Positions 27,541-41,191 of a DNA stretch of 64,000 nt are shown here, piece after piece; within the stretch, counting starts at the first letter, position 1; each line of letters starts with the position of its first letter. The position numbers were made by a program, and so were the translations under genes. The notes beneath the pieces were generated by a model that was not told where the DNA came from, did no database searches, and worked only from the letters and a program-made list of their open reading frames with translations. This stretch comes from Magicicada septendecula (taxonomy: Eukaryota; Arthropoda; Insecta; Hemiptera; Cicadidae): NCBI GenBank assembly GCA_034769895.1, contig CM068367.1, forward strand, positions 346,479,611 through 346,543,610. Reading direction: 5' to 3'.

Positions 27541-28373
27541 ACCATTTCTGTAACCTTTGGTTCCGGAAAATATGTAAACATTGTACAGCCGGAATAATCA
27601 TCTTTTTTTTTGGTTTACTGCCACAAAGATCTGACGTAACAGTAAAATAAATTTTCATATTTTCTGAAATATTTATTTTATTTTGTTTATAATTTTCACG
27701 GAATCCGTTGTATGATCTACAGCAGCAGTTTTTAAGCGTTTAAATGTCTCAAACGTTAGCAGTGACGGAATATTTGTATTTAACTTGAAAAGCTTACATC
27801 TGCCGTTATTGATTTAATTTTTGTAAAGCAATATCAGCTCCACTAGAAATTGCCAGCCGTCTTCAGGATAATAACTCTAAAATGAAAAATACTTTTATGT
27901 TTTATAATTATTAACCTGGAAGACGGGTACCAATTCCTAGTGTAGTCGAAACGTGGCTTTCTTATATCAGTGATGGCAAGCGTTTCTTAAATGTGAGAAA
28001 TAGAACCCTGCGTACTTTGTTGATCCGTTTCCTGTTATTAACATTTGTTACAAATGGTGGACAAACTACAGAATTCAGATAAGTTAAGATGACCTGCAAT
28101 ACTAAAAACCGTATTCAACCTGCTAAACTCTATACGCTGACGGCAACTTGTAACGTCAAACAAAATATAAACTCTGTACGATGAAGTTACTACTATTTAT
28201 TACTATTAAGACGATTAGTGGACGGACTGTCACATTATCTCCTTAAGAGTTTTATGTGGTCGAACGATGTAATCTATAGCAATTTAAAGTTTCAGATTAG
28301 TGATGGCGCGTGACCGTTAGTCACTGATGACGCGTACTAAAGCGCGCGAATACACGTGTAACGTCAAAACGAT
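27541..28373. other. Intergenic DNA with one foldback module
   Basis: Holds the foldback at 27840-27956 and otherwise nothing recognised. Confidence 0.4.
27840..27956. repeat. Foldback module with CTGGAAGA...CGAAACG
   Basis: Imperfect inverted arms lie at 27840-27874 and 27908-27942: ccactagaaattgcca... against ...accaattcctagtg, both with a ccgtcttc/gaagacgg core. On the plus strand the right arm reads ctggaaga (27916-27923), then gtcgaaacg (27945-27953). The left arm carries CTGAAGA on the minus strand (27866-27860). It resembles the modules at 50463-50741 and 54634-54673. Confidence 0.6.
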
Positions 28374-28376
28374 TAA

Positions 28377-29094
28377 GGCCTCTTTCACACTATCAGGCTG
28401 TTTTGCCGTCCGGGAACATGACGGCAGCGAGACAAATGGAGAGGCATGAGCATGTTCACATTACGAACATCCGGGAGTTTTGCCGTCCGACGGCCTAATG
28501 ACTCACTCGCCGGACTGCCACTACAATCTTCCGGTCGCCGGGGCGAGAAAAAACCAGTGGCCTACTGGCTACCATTGACGCTTTCATAATTTCCGGAACT
28601 CTACCGGACAGTTCGTCAGGCGACCTAGACAGTGTAGCCGTGTTAGTTTTTGCTCTTGAGTTCCTGCTGTACAGTATATATTAAAGTGTTTAAAGATTTT
28701 TTAAACCTTTTAAACATTATATTCTTGTTACATATTTTTTAAATTCATATTACATTAACATATTAAAAAAATAATTTCTCTTGATTTCTTTTTATTTGTC
28801 AATTATATTTGCTTCTGTTATATTTACTTTAAAATTTGTTTGATGCTATTAATAAAACTTCTCAAAAATGACGAGCGTTTTATTTTCAACCAAAAAACTT
28901 ACAGCAATTTTTGTAATATAAATTACTTATTTTCTTACTTATGTCCATGGCGGCAGAAAGTTAAATGATGGCAACATCCGGCGAAATAGCCGGATAAATG
29001 TCGTGTAGTGAAGAGCACACACAAGTTATCTCCGTCCGGCAATACTGCCGTCAGGTTCTCGGACGGCAAAAACCCTGATAGTGTGAAAGAGGCC
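28377..29094. mobile_element. PIF/Harbinger-type MITE
   Basis: Terminal inverted repeats of about 50 bp begin with the same 20 bases at both ends, GGCCTCTTTCACACTATCAG, and continue alike through ttgccgtccg and tgacggcag (roughly 46 of 50 by eye). A TAA sits directly outside each end (28374-28376 and 29095-29097), the 3-bp TWA target duplication of PIF/Harbinger elements. The GGCC...TCACAC start also fits that superfamily. The 718-bp interior has no transposase frame; it is G+C-richer near the ends, with a second internal ttttgccgtccg at about 28473, and AT-rich on the right. Non-autonomous, and young enough to have good ends. Confidence 0.88.
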
Positions 29095-29097
29095 TAA

Positions 29098-32000
29098 GGC
29101 ACCTGGGTACTGAAAATATCAAAAGTGATAAACTCAGCGTTAATAAATTTTCGTTGCACTGGATCTCAACACACGTGTCTATGACTTCTGAGCGAGTAAT
29201 CGCTGTAAGGTACACAGACAGAACTAATATTGGAAAATAACTATAGGTCCCCCGGTCATAAGGATAAAGTCGGCATCAAAGCAACTGTTATCAGTGGTAA
29301 TTAGGTTTTTATCTAGCATCAGTGTTTTTGTTCGACATGTTTCTGGATATCATTATCTAACGACTATAACGCCAGCAAAATGACAGGGACTCGACTGGTC
29401 GGCTCCATTGAAGTGGTAAGCTGCGGTTGATGAGTACTAATTGCGGCAACGTAGACTCGAAACGGTAATCTAGTCTTACTAGCGGTGCAATCTGATTGGT
29501 GCGCTGAGACAGTGTCGGTAAGTGCCACGTGATTAAGGACATATTATTACATCGAAGGTTTCCGACTGTTATCCTTCTGATCAACAGACCTGAAGCTATA
29601 TATATTCGTTCGCCACAGACACTATACTTAAATTTTAATGTGATGGACAGTGAACAATCTAAATGTGAGTAGAATAGGACATGAACTAGTACTGCCTCAG
29701 CCAAAAGGATGACAATCGGAAGCCTCTGACGTAATTCCCGTTCTTAAAGCTATGGCACTGTCTCTGTACAACGTTAGATTATCCCATTAGTAAAATAACA
29801 TGCTCGTGTTTAGTCCACGTGGACTCGGCGTTGCCACACTTAGTATTCGTCAGCCGCAGCTTACCGCCCTCGATGAAGTCATTCTTCTGTCGGTGTAGAC
29901 GTTGTTTAACTGGTGTGCAGAAATGCATCAACAACATAACTACAGTTGTGGAATAATACGTTAATTAAGATGATAACTGTTGGCTTCATTGTCAACATTA
30001 ACGATTTAAACGAGGGAGTTCGCTGACTTCATCCTATACCAGATACATAGGCACTAATATAATCGTAGTTGTTAACACTCAAAACTGCCCTAAAATTATC
30101 TGAAGTTTCACCAAGCCGATGTTGATTGTTGGGATTAGTCAAAAACACGTAAGAGACCATGACAACAAACACTCGTTGACAAATAAATAACAAAACTGCA
30201 ACGAGCGCGGTACGATACCGGTGCCACGAGCAGGCAATGCTGTATGCTGAACCATTTAATTAAAATACAGCCATTAACATTTATAAAGTTTTCACATTTA
30301 GATAAATTTTAATACGTGTATCTGCTTTCAGAGATAAGCGTATTGCAATTAATGCAAGTCTGTTACAAACATGCAACTGTTGTAAAGCGTGTTATATAAC
30401 AGAGGGCATGTGGAAAGTTTTGCAAAAATCCACGTGCCGCTACGCAAGCAGTGTATACAGCAGCTGCATGGCGCAAACTGGTCACTTGTACTTACCGTTT
30501 ATAGCCTACATACAGTAATATAAGCTTATTGTAAGTACAGCTTATTTTACAAAAAAAAACTTAAATAAATCACCCACACTCACACATCCTCTTTAATGCA
30601 AAATTATATCATTAAACGTACAAGCATGTGCTGAGCGTATTTCCTATTAAACGTGTACTTTTCCCGCTAAATATTAACAGTAGGCCTTGGGCGTTCCTCG
30701 CCAATGCCCGTCCATAAAACTTTTAACTACGCCTCTTTTTTTTTTTTTTACCTTGTGCGTTCTTTTTCTCTCGCTCGGTAATAAAAGTATTGTAACTATT
30801 ATAAAATTTAATTAAATTCTAAGTACATCACTGTAGTTTCAAAGTGATAAATCAAGTTATATGCAGGCATTAAACCGTCTAGTTTACATCTCTGGTCGAG
30901 AGGTGACGCTTTCCTGTGTATATCAACTTTTAACTGCAGCACAAGCAATGCATTTGGCTTAATGGCGTAGGCGCATTGTAATGCAGTTTATTGCATTTTC
31001 CATGACCACTACGTCGGTTGTCACAGTAAAATATATTTTATGGATTATAACCCGGCTAGGCTATCAACCTAATACTATTCCAGCAGGGTTGTAAAATTTT
31101 CTCTACACAAAATGAATAGAACAAGCGAACACACACGCACACACTCATACTCACCTAAGTGGGCATCCGTCCTCATTATGCTCTCCAATACACGATTATA
31201 TTCATATTGGTCTACATATTGTTTTTTGAATAAATGTGTACAGTTCTGTTTCCATAAAAACTGTTATCGGTTATAGCCAAAACAATACTGAAAAAAACGT
31301 GTAAAAACAAACGAATAAAATACAAAATTCGTAATGGCTTAATTGGCGGGTTAACATCTGTTCCTGAGACACGTCTATTTGCATCCATAGATAAGACAGG
31401 GTCGTCCGCCTTAGTTGCACTGTGTAGTAACACTTTTCTTATTGCGATTTCCAGTTTAACGTAAGTGTTGCCTTCTTGTTTGCGTTTAAATTTACTTGAG
31501 GACTGTCGATACAAATCAGACAGCAACATTTTCTACGTTTAGTTTTCAGACAATCTAATAAAAATCCGTCTTTGTTTTTATTTGGAGACGAAGACGTCTG
31601 CAAAGCGTTGTGCATTTACATTTACTTTTAAACTTTTGTCGAGGAATAGTTATTTTCAGTTCTTATTACAGTGCGATAGCATAAGCTAACAACACGGTAA
31701 CGTATTAAGACGTGGCTGGTATGCAGGGTACAAGTCCTCGGATGCATTAATTGGATAGTAACACTTTTACACTGCACTCGCACAATCTTTATAGCGTTTG
31801 CTCACTATATTTGATACGTTGTTTTTCTGCAAGAATAAAATTTATTGTAAAACATTTTTTACACATTTAATATGCACTAACCTCGCGTTTTTATGGTTAC
31901 GATAACGTAATGTGGGCGCCAAATTTACGATGTACATCACCGTCGTTCTATCAGCCGACTTTGCCGCACTGTAAATCAGTGTGAGTTGCATTCTAGTTCT

Positions 32001-32574
32001 TCAGTGATACTGATAAATTTTATGTCTTCTTACAGGCCTCCTCGCTCATGCGACACCTGCCATTATGAACAGTCCTCGGAGGTTTAAATTACTTTAAAAA
32101 TAATACAGTGATAAATTAAATTATAATTTAATGCTGACACTGCGGACTTAGCGTTGTTTCCACTCAGTACCAACAACGGTACTCTGTCGAGCTACTTACT
32201 AAAACATGTTAATATTAGCCTAACTTGTTACGCCCATTCGACAAGAATCATTTCACTTCTGTTCGGGCGTCATTGGGCTTCGCCGGAATAGCTCTTCATA
32301 ATGGTTTAGCTAACGTTCCATCTTGAACAGCTCTCCTCCAGCTACGGGCAGATTCCTGAAACGTGTGATGAAACTTTTCGAATCCACAGGTAAGAGCTTT
32401 CATCCCTCATCTTCGGCTTACTAGCTCATTTATCCTTGTGTCGTTTATTAACTCACAAGTTTTCCAAGTGTATGATTCTTTCGCATTCTGGTTAGTTGAT
32501 AAGCTCAACTCGGTCTATCCTGTTATATAGTCATATTTTATGTCAAATTATTACAGAATAAATTAAACAATGTA
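29098..32574. other. Gene-free stretch with possible regulatory motifs
   Basis: No supported exon. The 115-codon open frame on the minus strand at 29357-29704 shows no domain. The same area holds gattgg (CCAAT reverse), a CACGTG E-box and ctatatatattc near 29595, and a 14-bp palindrome lies at 29812-29825. Confidence 0.35.
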
Positions 32575-33155
32575 CTTGATCCGCCTCCGTTCTTCCAGCC
32601 ATCTTTTTCCCGGCCTTCCAACGAATCTTCTCTCATGACGTTTGCACGTTTATACTTGTTTTTCTTTTAATCGTGCACTTAGCATTCTGTTCTCGCCATT
32701 TTTCTGCGTACATCGTATTTCGTTATTCGAGCCACGGACACCCACTCACTCCTTACGTCCTAGTTCCCTATATGGCATCTTGAATCTCTTTTCCTTTAGG
32801 TGCCAGAAACTTTCATTTCTAACGCCTATATTTCTTGCCTCCTTGTGCCCCCACCTCGCTTCCATACATCAAGGCCATTATTAAATAGAATTTTAGCTTT
32901 GTCTTCCTCGCAAGTTATTTCTGAGTGCGTTTTGAATGCCCTCAACACCACGCAGCATATTGTCACAGCTGATGTCACTTTCACAATAAGTAAAGTTTGT
33001 AACTTGCTCTTCACTTTTTCCATCCACAACCGTTTTGGTAGGGTTAGTTTCCGTTTCACGGAAACCCAAATCTTTGGTTTCATTGTTGTTGAGATCTTCA
33101 CGCAATTGCTGAGGCTTGAAAATAGAATTTTACAGGACTCTTTTACAAACTTGAC
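32575..33155 (-). mobile_element. LINE reverse-transcriptase/C-terminal remnant
   Basis: On the minus strand several frames align in order with a LINE ORF2. One has TKDLGFRETETNPTKTVVDG, then KSEEQVTNFTYCESDISCDN (normally KTKxMAFRG..., TKIVxDxxIIEQV..FxYLGCDI), then IQNALRNNLRGRQ. Others carry a worn MYGSEAW region and finish RRFVGRPGKRWLEERRR near 32580. Many frameshifts and stops make it one of the older copies here. The order and strand are consistent throughout, so the assignment is firm although no long frame survives. Confidence 0.75.
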
Positions 33156-36100
33156 AACATCTGTAACTAAGACCATTAATTCTACGTTGTTTAAGCTCCT
33201 TCAATTACACTTATCAAAATTTCCGTTTGTTTATGAACTTTAAGGTCAAACTGTGCAAATCTCCCCAAAATTACTAAAAGATGACGCTGATCATACATCG
33301 TGAGACTGACAGCATTTTAAGGACGTCTACAACCGCTGTCCTTTGATCAGGAGCACTCAAGACTTTTCAGTCTGATCTAGCAGAATTGTTGGCCATGTTG
33401 GTCGGAATTATTACAAAGTCCTGTAAACTAACACTGAACTATTTAGCGGGAATGATATTCTTAGTTCCAGTAAATTAAATGAAAAATTACAGCCTGTTTT
33501 CACCATGTATAATTATTTTAAAAATTTAGTTTTTAAAACTCTAGCGTATCGTATTCAATAATGTTCCCACCCTTACTACGTTTTAGACCTAATTTTTGTT
33601 CAATAGTTCTCGGTAATTTGTTTCTAGTCTTACTGTACACATATTTGACAAAACTGTAATATTGATTTTGTGGCGTTTACATAAAACGATGAAAGGTACA
33701 TAGTGTAGTAACAAATCAGAACTCTATTTAATATTAAAATCTTACAGTGCTATAAATATTTTTTATGTTTGACTACTACAAAAGTAATAGTTTATTCTTA
33801 GCATGACACTCAGTCTTGGATACGACGTAGAGTATTCACAAATGCAAGTAACGTTTCCTTCTTCTATTGCAGGAAATTAATTCTCTTTACTAAATACATA
33901 CCACGGTAGGCACATTTTTATCACAAAAACATTAAACTCTTCTTTTATTGTATGTATAAAATTAATTCACACCGTTTCAAATTACTTCATGGCTTGACGT
34001 TACTGAGTATTATGTTCCTGTATAGTGAGTGCAGCGTTTCGGAAGTTCACATCACTTGTCAGTTTCCATATAAAGTATTCCAGAACAAACTATGACTGAT
34101 TATTTTTTCAGTAATATAAGTTTGATAACAAGATGAAACATTTTAATAACAGCTAAATCTTGACTTCTAAAATTTATCTTGTCTCAAATTTTCTATAGAA
34201 GCGAATCCCAATAGTAGAAATTAATAGAGCGTCTACTACGGATACAGACGTCATAAATAGGTCTACTTAATAAAGGCTTTTCTTGAATTCTTCATTTCTC
34301 TACGTAAGGTGATACTAATGATAACTACGTTAACTTCAATATTCATTTATGCAGAAAGTAATGAATTATTACTTCTTCTTCCTATCCTTCTTCTCTGTTC
34401 ACCAAGACATCCGGACAATGATGTTCCTGTCTCCATTTTGAAACCATATTTTGCGTGCTCTTCCCAGGTTACAGCTTTTCGCCTCTTAGAGGGGCCACAT
34501 TTTAAAAATTGGTTGCGGCAGTCTGTCCCCTTACGTTCATTCTATATTTTCAAATTCACTTAAAGAGTATTTTATCCGATTTACATTTACAGAAAACACA
34601 CGTAATTCAGTCCTTTTCAGATCGTTTCTATTTCTGTCGTTTCTTTGCATGTCCAGATTTTCATCTCTTTAACTTGTACGCTACATATTTTTAGGTAGCA
34701 CCCATTTTTCAGATTCATATATAGCATTTCATCTCAATTTAACAATTGCAGCAACAATTTATTCTTCTAAATATACATTAATCAATTGTGAAAATAAATA
34801 TAATTTAATTTGATTAACAATACTCCCTACAGGATATTAAGTACGTACTAAAAATGTCTAATAATGTCTTTGGGCATTCCCCGGTCGTTACCTTACAGAA
34901 TGGCTTGTTCCGTAAATTTTGTTTAAGAGTCAAGTTTTTGAAATGTTTTTTTACCGTGTTTCAGAAAATTCAGGGGTCGCTTTTAATGAGCCCAGTATCC
35001 TCTAAAAATTGTTACAGATGTTGACTTGTTTTCATTATTTGTATACAAAACGTTGACTTTACTAAAATTGTAGCTTTAATATTTTAATAATTAATTCTTT
35101 CTCATTAGTCATAAAACAAACTGTTCAGCTTCAGAAATAAAAATTATCGGATACACTACATTAGATTTATTTTAATATTCAGTATGTACTTGATTCATAA
35201 ACTAACGAATTACAATTAGACATTGAAAAATTTATTACATTTTTAAATTTTAGATTGTTACAGTGAATTAATTTCGATATGTAGCAAAATAAAGGTGCAA
35301 ACAATACATCTTAAATTTTCTGAACAGCGTAAAGACTATAATTCTTATCGCATATTCCAAAGTCCTCATAAAAACTAGACAAATCTTTTATCTGGCTGTG
35401 TTTTCCATCCACAATGATAATAACGCGTTTGCTATATTCACTTTTAATATACAGAATTTTAGTACACTAATTTTTCATCTCATCACATTTACAACTATTA
35501 TTGTCATTTGGTTGAGCCATGGTGTCGTATGTGACTGCTGTTGTGTTTTTACACAAATGTGGGATATCCTACAGAAACTTTGTAACTGCTGCAATATTTT
35601 TCTGTATATCTGGCTTCAACTTACGTCACATAAGTTGGGTATCACTTTGACCGCTAACTACTCGATGCAGATATAACGTATTTTCATTTATTCGATTAAT
35701 TATTAAATAATTAATGCTTGATGCCTTTACTTGGTGAAAATCCATTGTAAATTATATTAAAAAATAAAACAATAAAATAGTTTTAGTGATTTTCACTCGT
35801 CATTTATTAAAATTATAATAATCGATTAATTATTCGTTTAATGGCTTCATGCAACTTATATAATTAGTTAATGTTCTGTGTTCTGCAATACAGTGGTAAA
35901 TACAGGAGAGATTCAGCCTAAATCACATAAAGGTTGGCCAATGACGTCCATTTGAACTGAACTGCCGAAAGACATAGGCCTACTTATGCTCGGACAGAAA
36001 CACGTGATCAGATTTTAATAACATATGTATGTATATCCAAAAGTTTATGTCTTCTCTGGCTTCACAGCGACCCTTCATGAGTTTCATACGCACGTTATTC

Positions 36101-38669
36101 GTTAAGATGTTCCATGCTGAAAGTATACAATTCTTTTCGATGAAGGACAGTTTCAATCTTCTTATACCGTATCAGATTTTATACAACAGTATCCACAGAG
36201 TAGTTAGCTGAATGTTCATTACAGATCACATTGCAATTTGTGTTATCAACAGGCAGTCAGGTTTCGAAGAATATGACGATCACATTGTAAATTCAAGGAT
36301 CCTCATCATTCATTTTATGGTCAGGTATGTTCCCAATATTCTTTACGTGAAGTATGTTTCTTGCCTACTTTGTGGTTAAATTTTTAATTTATTTCTTTGT
36401 CTTTATTTCTGAAAATGAATTAATCCTGTCCTCTCAATATTATTGGAGAATACTATGCCTCAGTAGCGTGGAGGAATTTTCAGCTTTTCCTTCAAATCAC
36501 AGTTTCAAGTTCTAACATACCAGCACAATACTGATAGAGATTAGGTTGGCTTCAACTGTTCAACGGATAGTTTTTTGTAGAGCAAGACAAATTTGCACCC
36601 CCTCTTAGGTTTTAATAGTCTGACTTTAATCAGGAATTCAATTACGTGTGTACAGTACTCTGGTTAATAATAATTCAATTTTTCCTGTCACATCATTACC
36701 AACGTTCATACAAGGCGTGAAGATTTGAGACGTATTAATCAGATCAAGTTAAATTGTGTCTCATACATATAATCGAAGTTTTTACATAAAAAAAAGTATT
36801 TTTTTATTGTAATTTTAAAACAATATTTATTAATAATTCTATAACGATGAAGTTCAATGAAATGTAATAAAATAAAAACCTTATAGTTTTTACATATAAT
36901 TTTAAAAAATAATTTGAAGAATGCCGGGTGGTTTCCAAGGCTGACTTCGACGACGATGTTTTGCTGAAACAGGATCGCGTTGACTCTGTTTTACTTTTTG
37001 TCTGTGAGATAAAGAAAAGCAAAGACAACAAAACAACGCGAAAACTTAATCCGCAAGTATTTTTGAACTAACAGGAATTAAACAAAACGTACAAATCATA
37101 AAACCAGAGAGTTTTGTCCCAATGTATTACTTTATGATAACAAAGAAGAATCATCATATATATTAATTAAAATAAGTTATATTATGTCTCTAATGTATGT
37201 CTTAGTTGCATGACTTCATAAACTATCAATTTACATATCTCGATCTACTAACTTTTATAGCAAGTAAGTTTTTCGGTATCACTAAAATTTGGTCCAGCGT
37301 CTCGAAAAATCTTGTAAAAAAATAACTTGTTTAAAGTCCAGCATTCTCTGGGGTTTTCAAAAGGATAAAACAAACAATACTTTCGTCCTAGAATAATTAA
37401 ATTTTATAGGAAGCAAAAGTACTATTCTACATTCAATTAATTCTCCAGAGTATGTCTCAAATATTGTGCATTTTCAGATTTTCATTACAAAATATAGTAA
37501 TATGTAGCGATCCTCGGTTCCACAGTGGTATATATTTTTTATTATTTTGACAGAACAGTTGAAACTTGTAGTATTGAATCCTTAAATCGTAGTTATCCTC
37601 TAAACGATTTCAGGCTACTCTTCACTTGTGTTTAAAAAAATGTTCTTGTCTAATTATCTTCGTTCTTCTGGAGATATTTATTCATCCGATCTGTTCTTTC
37701 ATTCGTCCTAGTTGCGATCTGGTTCTTCCTTTGTCCACAGCATTAAAAGTCTTCATTTTATTCGTTCCCGTCTTCAGTGTGTAGTAACATCCTCCGGTAT
37801 TTATTTCCTGTTGTCTTCTATGATCGGCGTATTATCCATTTTGCAAAATGTTTTCTTCTGTGACTTCAATAGATTGTCTTCAAGCTCTTTATTTATTACG
37901 ATAAAACATTTTTAATATCAACATATTAAGTAAAATTCATTATAAATAAATAGTCATATTTACAGAATTTTTAATTACTGCAAAAGAGAAACCGATCTTC
38001 AGGCTAGAAAGCATGATATTTCAATTTGCTATTAGAAAAATCATCTGTAAGATATTTAAAAAATAAAATCCACACTGAAATGACTATTATACTGATTCAT
38101 TATGGTTTTTCATATATTAAATATTTAAGCTGTTATTCTTAGTAAATGTAAATATTACTGGCTTTACTCTTGCTAAATTTAAGTAAATAAAAATCAATAT
38201 TAAAATCTCTTTCTGAAACTCGTTATTACTTGTTCTTTTGTTATTCTCAAAAAATATATATTACTAAATATTCTCTTTTCAATAATAATTTTATCTATTA
38301 ATTTCTTTCCTTTTAGTATTAATCTCTTGCAATATTTTTGTTATATTCTTTTTAATAAAAATTATTAAAACTTTCTTGCATCTGTTGTCGTAAATAATTT
38401 GTTTCTCTTTTGTGTTCGTACAACCTAGAACAAAATACATTTAATATTAACAACTAGGAATAACACATATTTACAAAGTTATTTACAAAGTAGTAATATC
38501 TACAAATAAACAAGAGAAAGTTTGACAGACACATGGTTCACCATGGAACCGGCATTACAGTGAAGACCGAATGAAGGTAATGAATAAAAAAATCGTCACA
38601 ATATAAAATTTAGTTTATTGAAATCGTTTCATAGCGTTTGTGCGATGTTAACTATAAAAAGGTACTCAC
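33156..38669. other. Long AT-rich gene-free stretch
   Basis: About 5.5 kb in which no exon, transposon end or RNA gene could be supported. TAGGCCTA occurs at 35975-35982. If the minus-strand exon at 38670-38816 is real, this is its downstream intron or flank. Confidence 0.4.
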
Positions 38670-38816
38670 CGTCAAGAATACGGTTGTAAGCGTCGAATTC
38701 GTCTGTGGCGACTTCGTTGAGGATGATGTGCAGCAGAGGAGTAGTGTTCACTGGTAGACTAAACCAATGGAGTAGGTGCAGAATCGACTCCCACAGCTCC
38801 TTGCTGTCTCTTGTCG
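38670..38816 (-). CDS. Internal coding exon of an unrecognised gene
   Basis: On the minus strand a pyrimidine-rich tract ttttgtgtttgcag is followed by 147 bp of open frame, ending in a strong donor g|gtgagtacc. The exon is symmetric (both introns phase 1) and encodes 49 codons, including SKELWESILHLLHWFSLPVN, then TTPLLHIILNEVATDEFDAY, then NRILDG. The sequence is amphipathic and helix-like (LWESILHLLHW, LLHIILNEV) with balanced codon use. It is clearly G+C-richer than the DNA around it. It does not look like any transposon protein in the window. The family was not recognised; a helical-repeat or helical-bundle segment of a larger intracellular protein is a guess. No adjoining exon was found within several kb, so its introns would be long. 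Confidence 0.55.
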
Positions 38817-39659
38817 CTGCAAACACAAAACAATTTTGTCAGTAAAACGCAAAACGTAAGCTATTAACAAAATTTTGTACACAGTTTTTCAGTACTTAAA
38901 TTTAACGTTTGGTTGTGTGGTGTAACATTTAAAAATGTTGCATAATGAAGTGAAAATGAAAACGTAAGGCACCTTCAGGACATTTATTATGTTTTTAACT
39001 CATTAACGAAAATACAGTTTAATGAAGTTGGAACTGTGATTTTATAAATTTCTGTTCCGACGTTAGTCTTTTCTTAACACGTAAATGCACACACACACAC
39101 ACACACACAGATTTAGTTTGGAATGTCGGCTGAAGTTTGTTGGAACATAATCGATCTAGTTATTTGTGCCAATCGCTCAGGTAGTTAGGGATCTCAAAAT
39201 CACGCAGACGTATTCCACCTGTCGCGTGTGGTCTGTAGTGTACACATCAGCGTATTGTACATCTTTATTCGAAATTTGCCACGTTTTCTGTGTTCTCCGT
39301 CTCCTAACTTACTTTCTCAGTAACATATTAGGCCTACTGGAGATATTATTGTTACTTTACAAACGCGTACATGTTTTCTCTTTAAATTAGCTGGCTGCAG
39401 CTGAGTCACTGTACGATAAATTATGACAGATAATTAATCTTAATGGAAATTACAGTACAATCCGCCTGAAGGGCGTATCCCAGTACCGCGGTTACGGATA
39501 CAACATGGCTACCTCAATGTCTTCTTAGTGCAGCAAAAAATTAATAAATAAATATGTAAAATTAAAATTGATTCAAATATTCTTTACACGAACTCGTTAA
39601 TTTTTTACGAACGCTGATTACAAGAATAATGACAAATTTGCAACGTCTTGTTCTTCTAC
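38817..39659. other. Intergenic or intronic DNA
   Basis: Contains a (CA)11 tract at 39088-39109 and TAGGCCTA at 39329-39336. Probably the upstream intron of the exon at 38670-38816 if that gene is real. Confidence 0.4.
39088..39109. repeat. (CA)11 microsatellite
   Basis: An uninterrupted CA dinucleotide run. Confidence 0.92.
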
Positions 39660-39943
39660 TTTACGGCTTAGACTGTTTAGTCTGTTCCGGCTCCAAACTG
39701 GTCGGACCATCTCTTCTTGGGTCTTACCAGGCTTCTCTTCCCTTTCGGCTGATAAAATAAGGCTACCTTGGGGAATATGTCACTGCCCACTCTGCTAATG
39801 TGTTGTTTCCAGCTTTCTTTATATTTATTGATGATTCTGTTTACTTCTTCAACTTTCAGTTCCTCTCTTATCTGATTGTTTCTTTTCATATCTAATTTTG
39901 TATACACCGCTATGGAATGCAAAAATTTCATTTTCGTAGCCTT
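39660..39943 (-). mobile_element. 5'-truncated LINE, C-terminal fragment (same family as 2567-3374)
   Basis: On the minus strand one frame is still open over about 89 codons: ATKMKFLHSIAVYTKLDMKR, then NNQIREELKVEEVNRIINKY, then KESWKQHISRVGSDIFPKVA, then PKGKRSLVRPKKRWSDQFGA, then GTD and a stop at about 39677. It corresponds to 3110-3374, and both copies continue past the stop with acagactaaacagtctaa. It is better preserved than the other copy because the frame is intact, but it begins abruptly near 39943, the usual result of incomplete reverse transcription. Confidence 0.88.
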
Positions 39944-41191
39944 CATTTACAGCTAAATTACAATATATAAAAAGTATGTAAATTGTAATAATATTGCGTG
40001 CACAGTATTTGTTTTATTAAAAGAATAAATTAATAGAATAGAAAATAAATTTTAGTACAGAACAGTGATGTTAAAATACAAGTTATTATTATAACTGTTC
40101 GCAAAAATTGATCGAGTCTATGACGATAATCTATCAATTCAATATGTGCAGTATCATGTTCGTTGCGTTAACATTTTATAAGTTCCAGCAGCCTACTTGT
40201 ATTGACTTTCCGATGGATTCCCGTACATCGTGGTTTTTCTACTACGCACGATTACCGAAGTGTCGCGTTATAGTGGGATTTCATTGTAGCTAACTTTAAT
40301 GAGTAAAATTTGTTGTATAGAACGGAGCAAAGTTAAATGGAAAGTATGAACTTCAAGTACTTATAATAAGTGAGTATCCCACGGGTTACCATCTCAGCAA
40401 GCAAATTTCAGTTAGGAATAATTACAAGATCACGCACTTTTGTGTGGGGCAAGGAGCGTGTGTATAAAAACCATCTTCATTAAACGTCTTAAGGCAAATT
40501 TAAAGAATGCAATAAACACAGATGTTTGTAAATACACTTTGATGAGGAGAAATTTACATATAAAATACATACACATATAACATATAAAATATCAACGCAA
40601 CACACATGATGATCACCTGCATTGATTTTGCTAATTCCACTCACCATCCCCCCATAAAAAAAGACATAAAAACAGAATTTATTTAAATAACAAAATGTAA
40701 TATTGTTAGGCTGTTTTCAAAATTTTAGAAATTAGTGTTGTTAGTGACATTTTCCGCATATTTCAACAGACTACCAGCAGCCAGTAGAGACACAAAAAGG
40801 CTTTTTAATTTAAGTAAAGCTGCAAAACAAAAAGCCAACAGCAAGAAATAATTAAGACTGGTGGCAGGACTGCGCGGCGCAGAGATGCCCTTTTGAAAGG
40901 TTCCAAAAATCTTAATCTGTCGCAGGGAAGACTTCAACATATAGTTTGCAATTTAATATTACAAAAGTGCCTATACGTTATGTTTCTCAAATGCACTACA
41001 CAAACCTACTGACGAAGAATAACCGAGCATTGATTATCGTTTTGTCTTTAAACGAATGTTTTCACAAGACTCGAACAATCTTACAAGTATTACAAAACAG
41101 AATATTTAAAGCCAATAATGGTGAGATGAAAAAATTAAAAGTTCTAAATTGTAACATTCAAAATAAAACCCGTTTTTGTTACCGTCTGAAT
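39944..41191. other. Intergenic DNA, nothing recognised
   Basis: No gene supported. A plus-strand frame near 40760-40850 is rich in K/A/S but has no known domain. Confidence 0.35.

Noticed and set aside
29357..29704. 115-codon open frame on the minus strand
   Set aside because: No domain, signal peptide or splice-site support; the stretch looks like non-coding DNA that happens to lack stops.
40725..40940. Basic K/A/S-rich frames near 40760-40850
   Set aside because: Low-complexity composition without a recognisable LINE or host domain.
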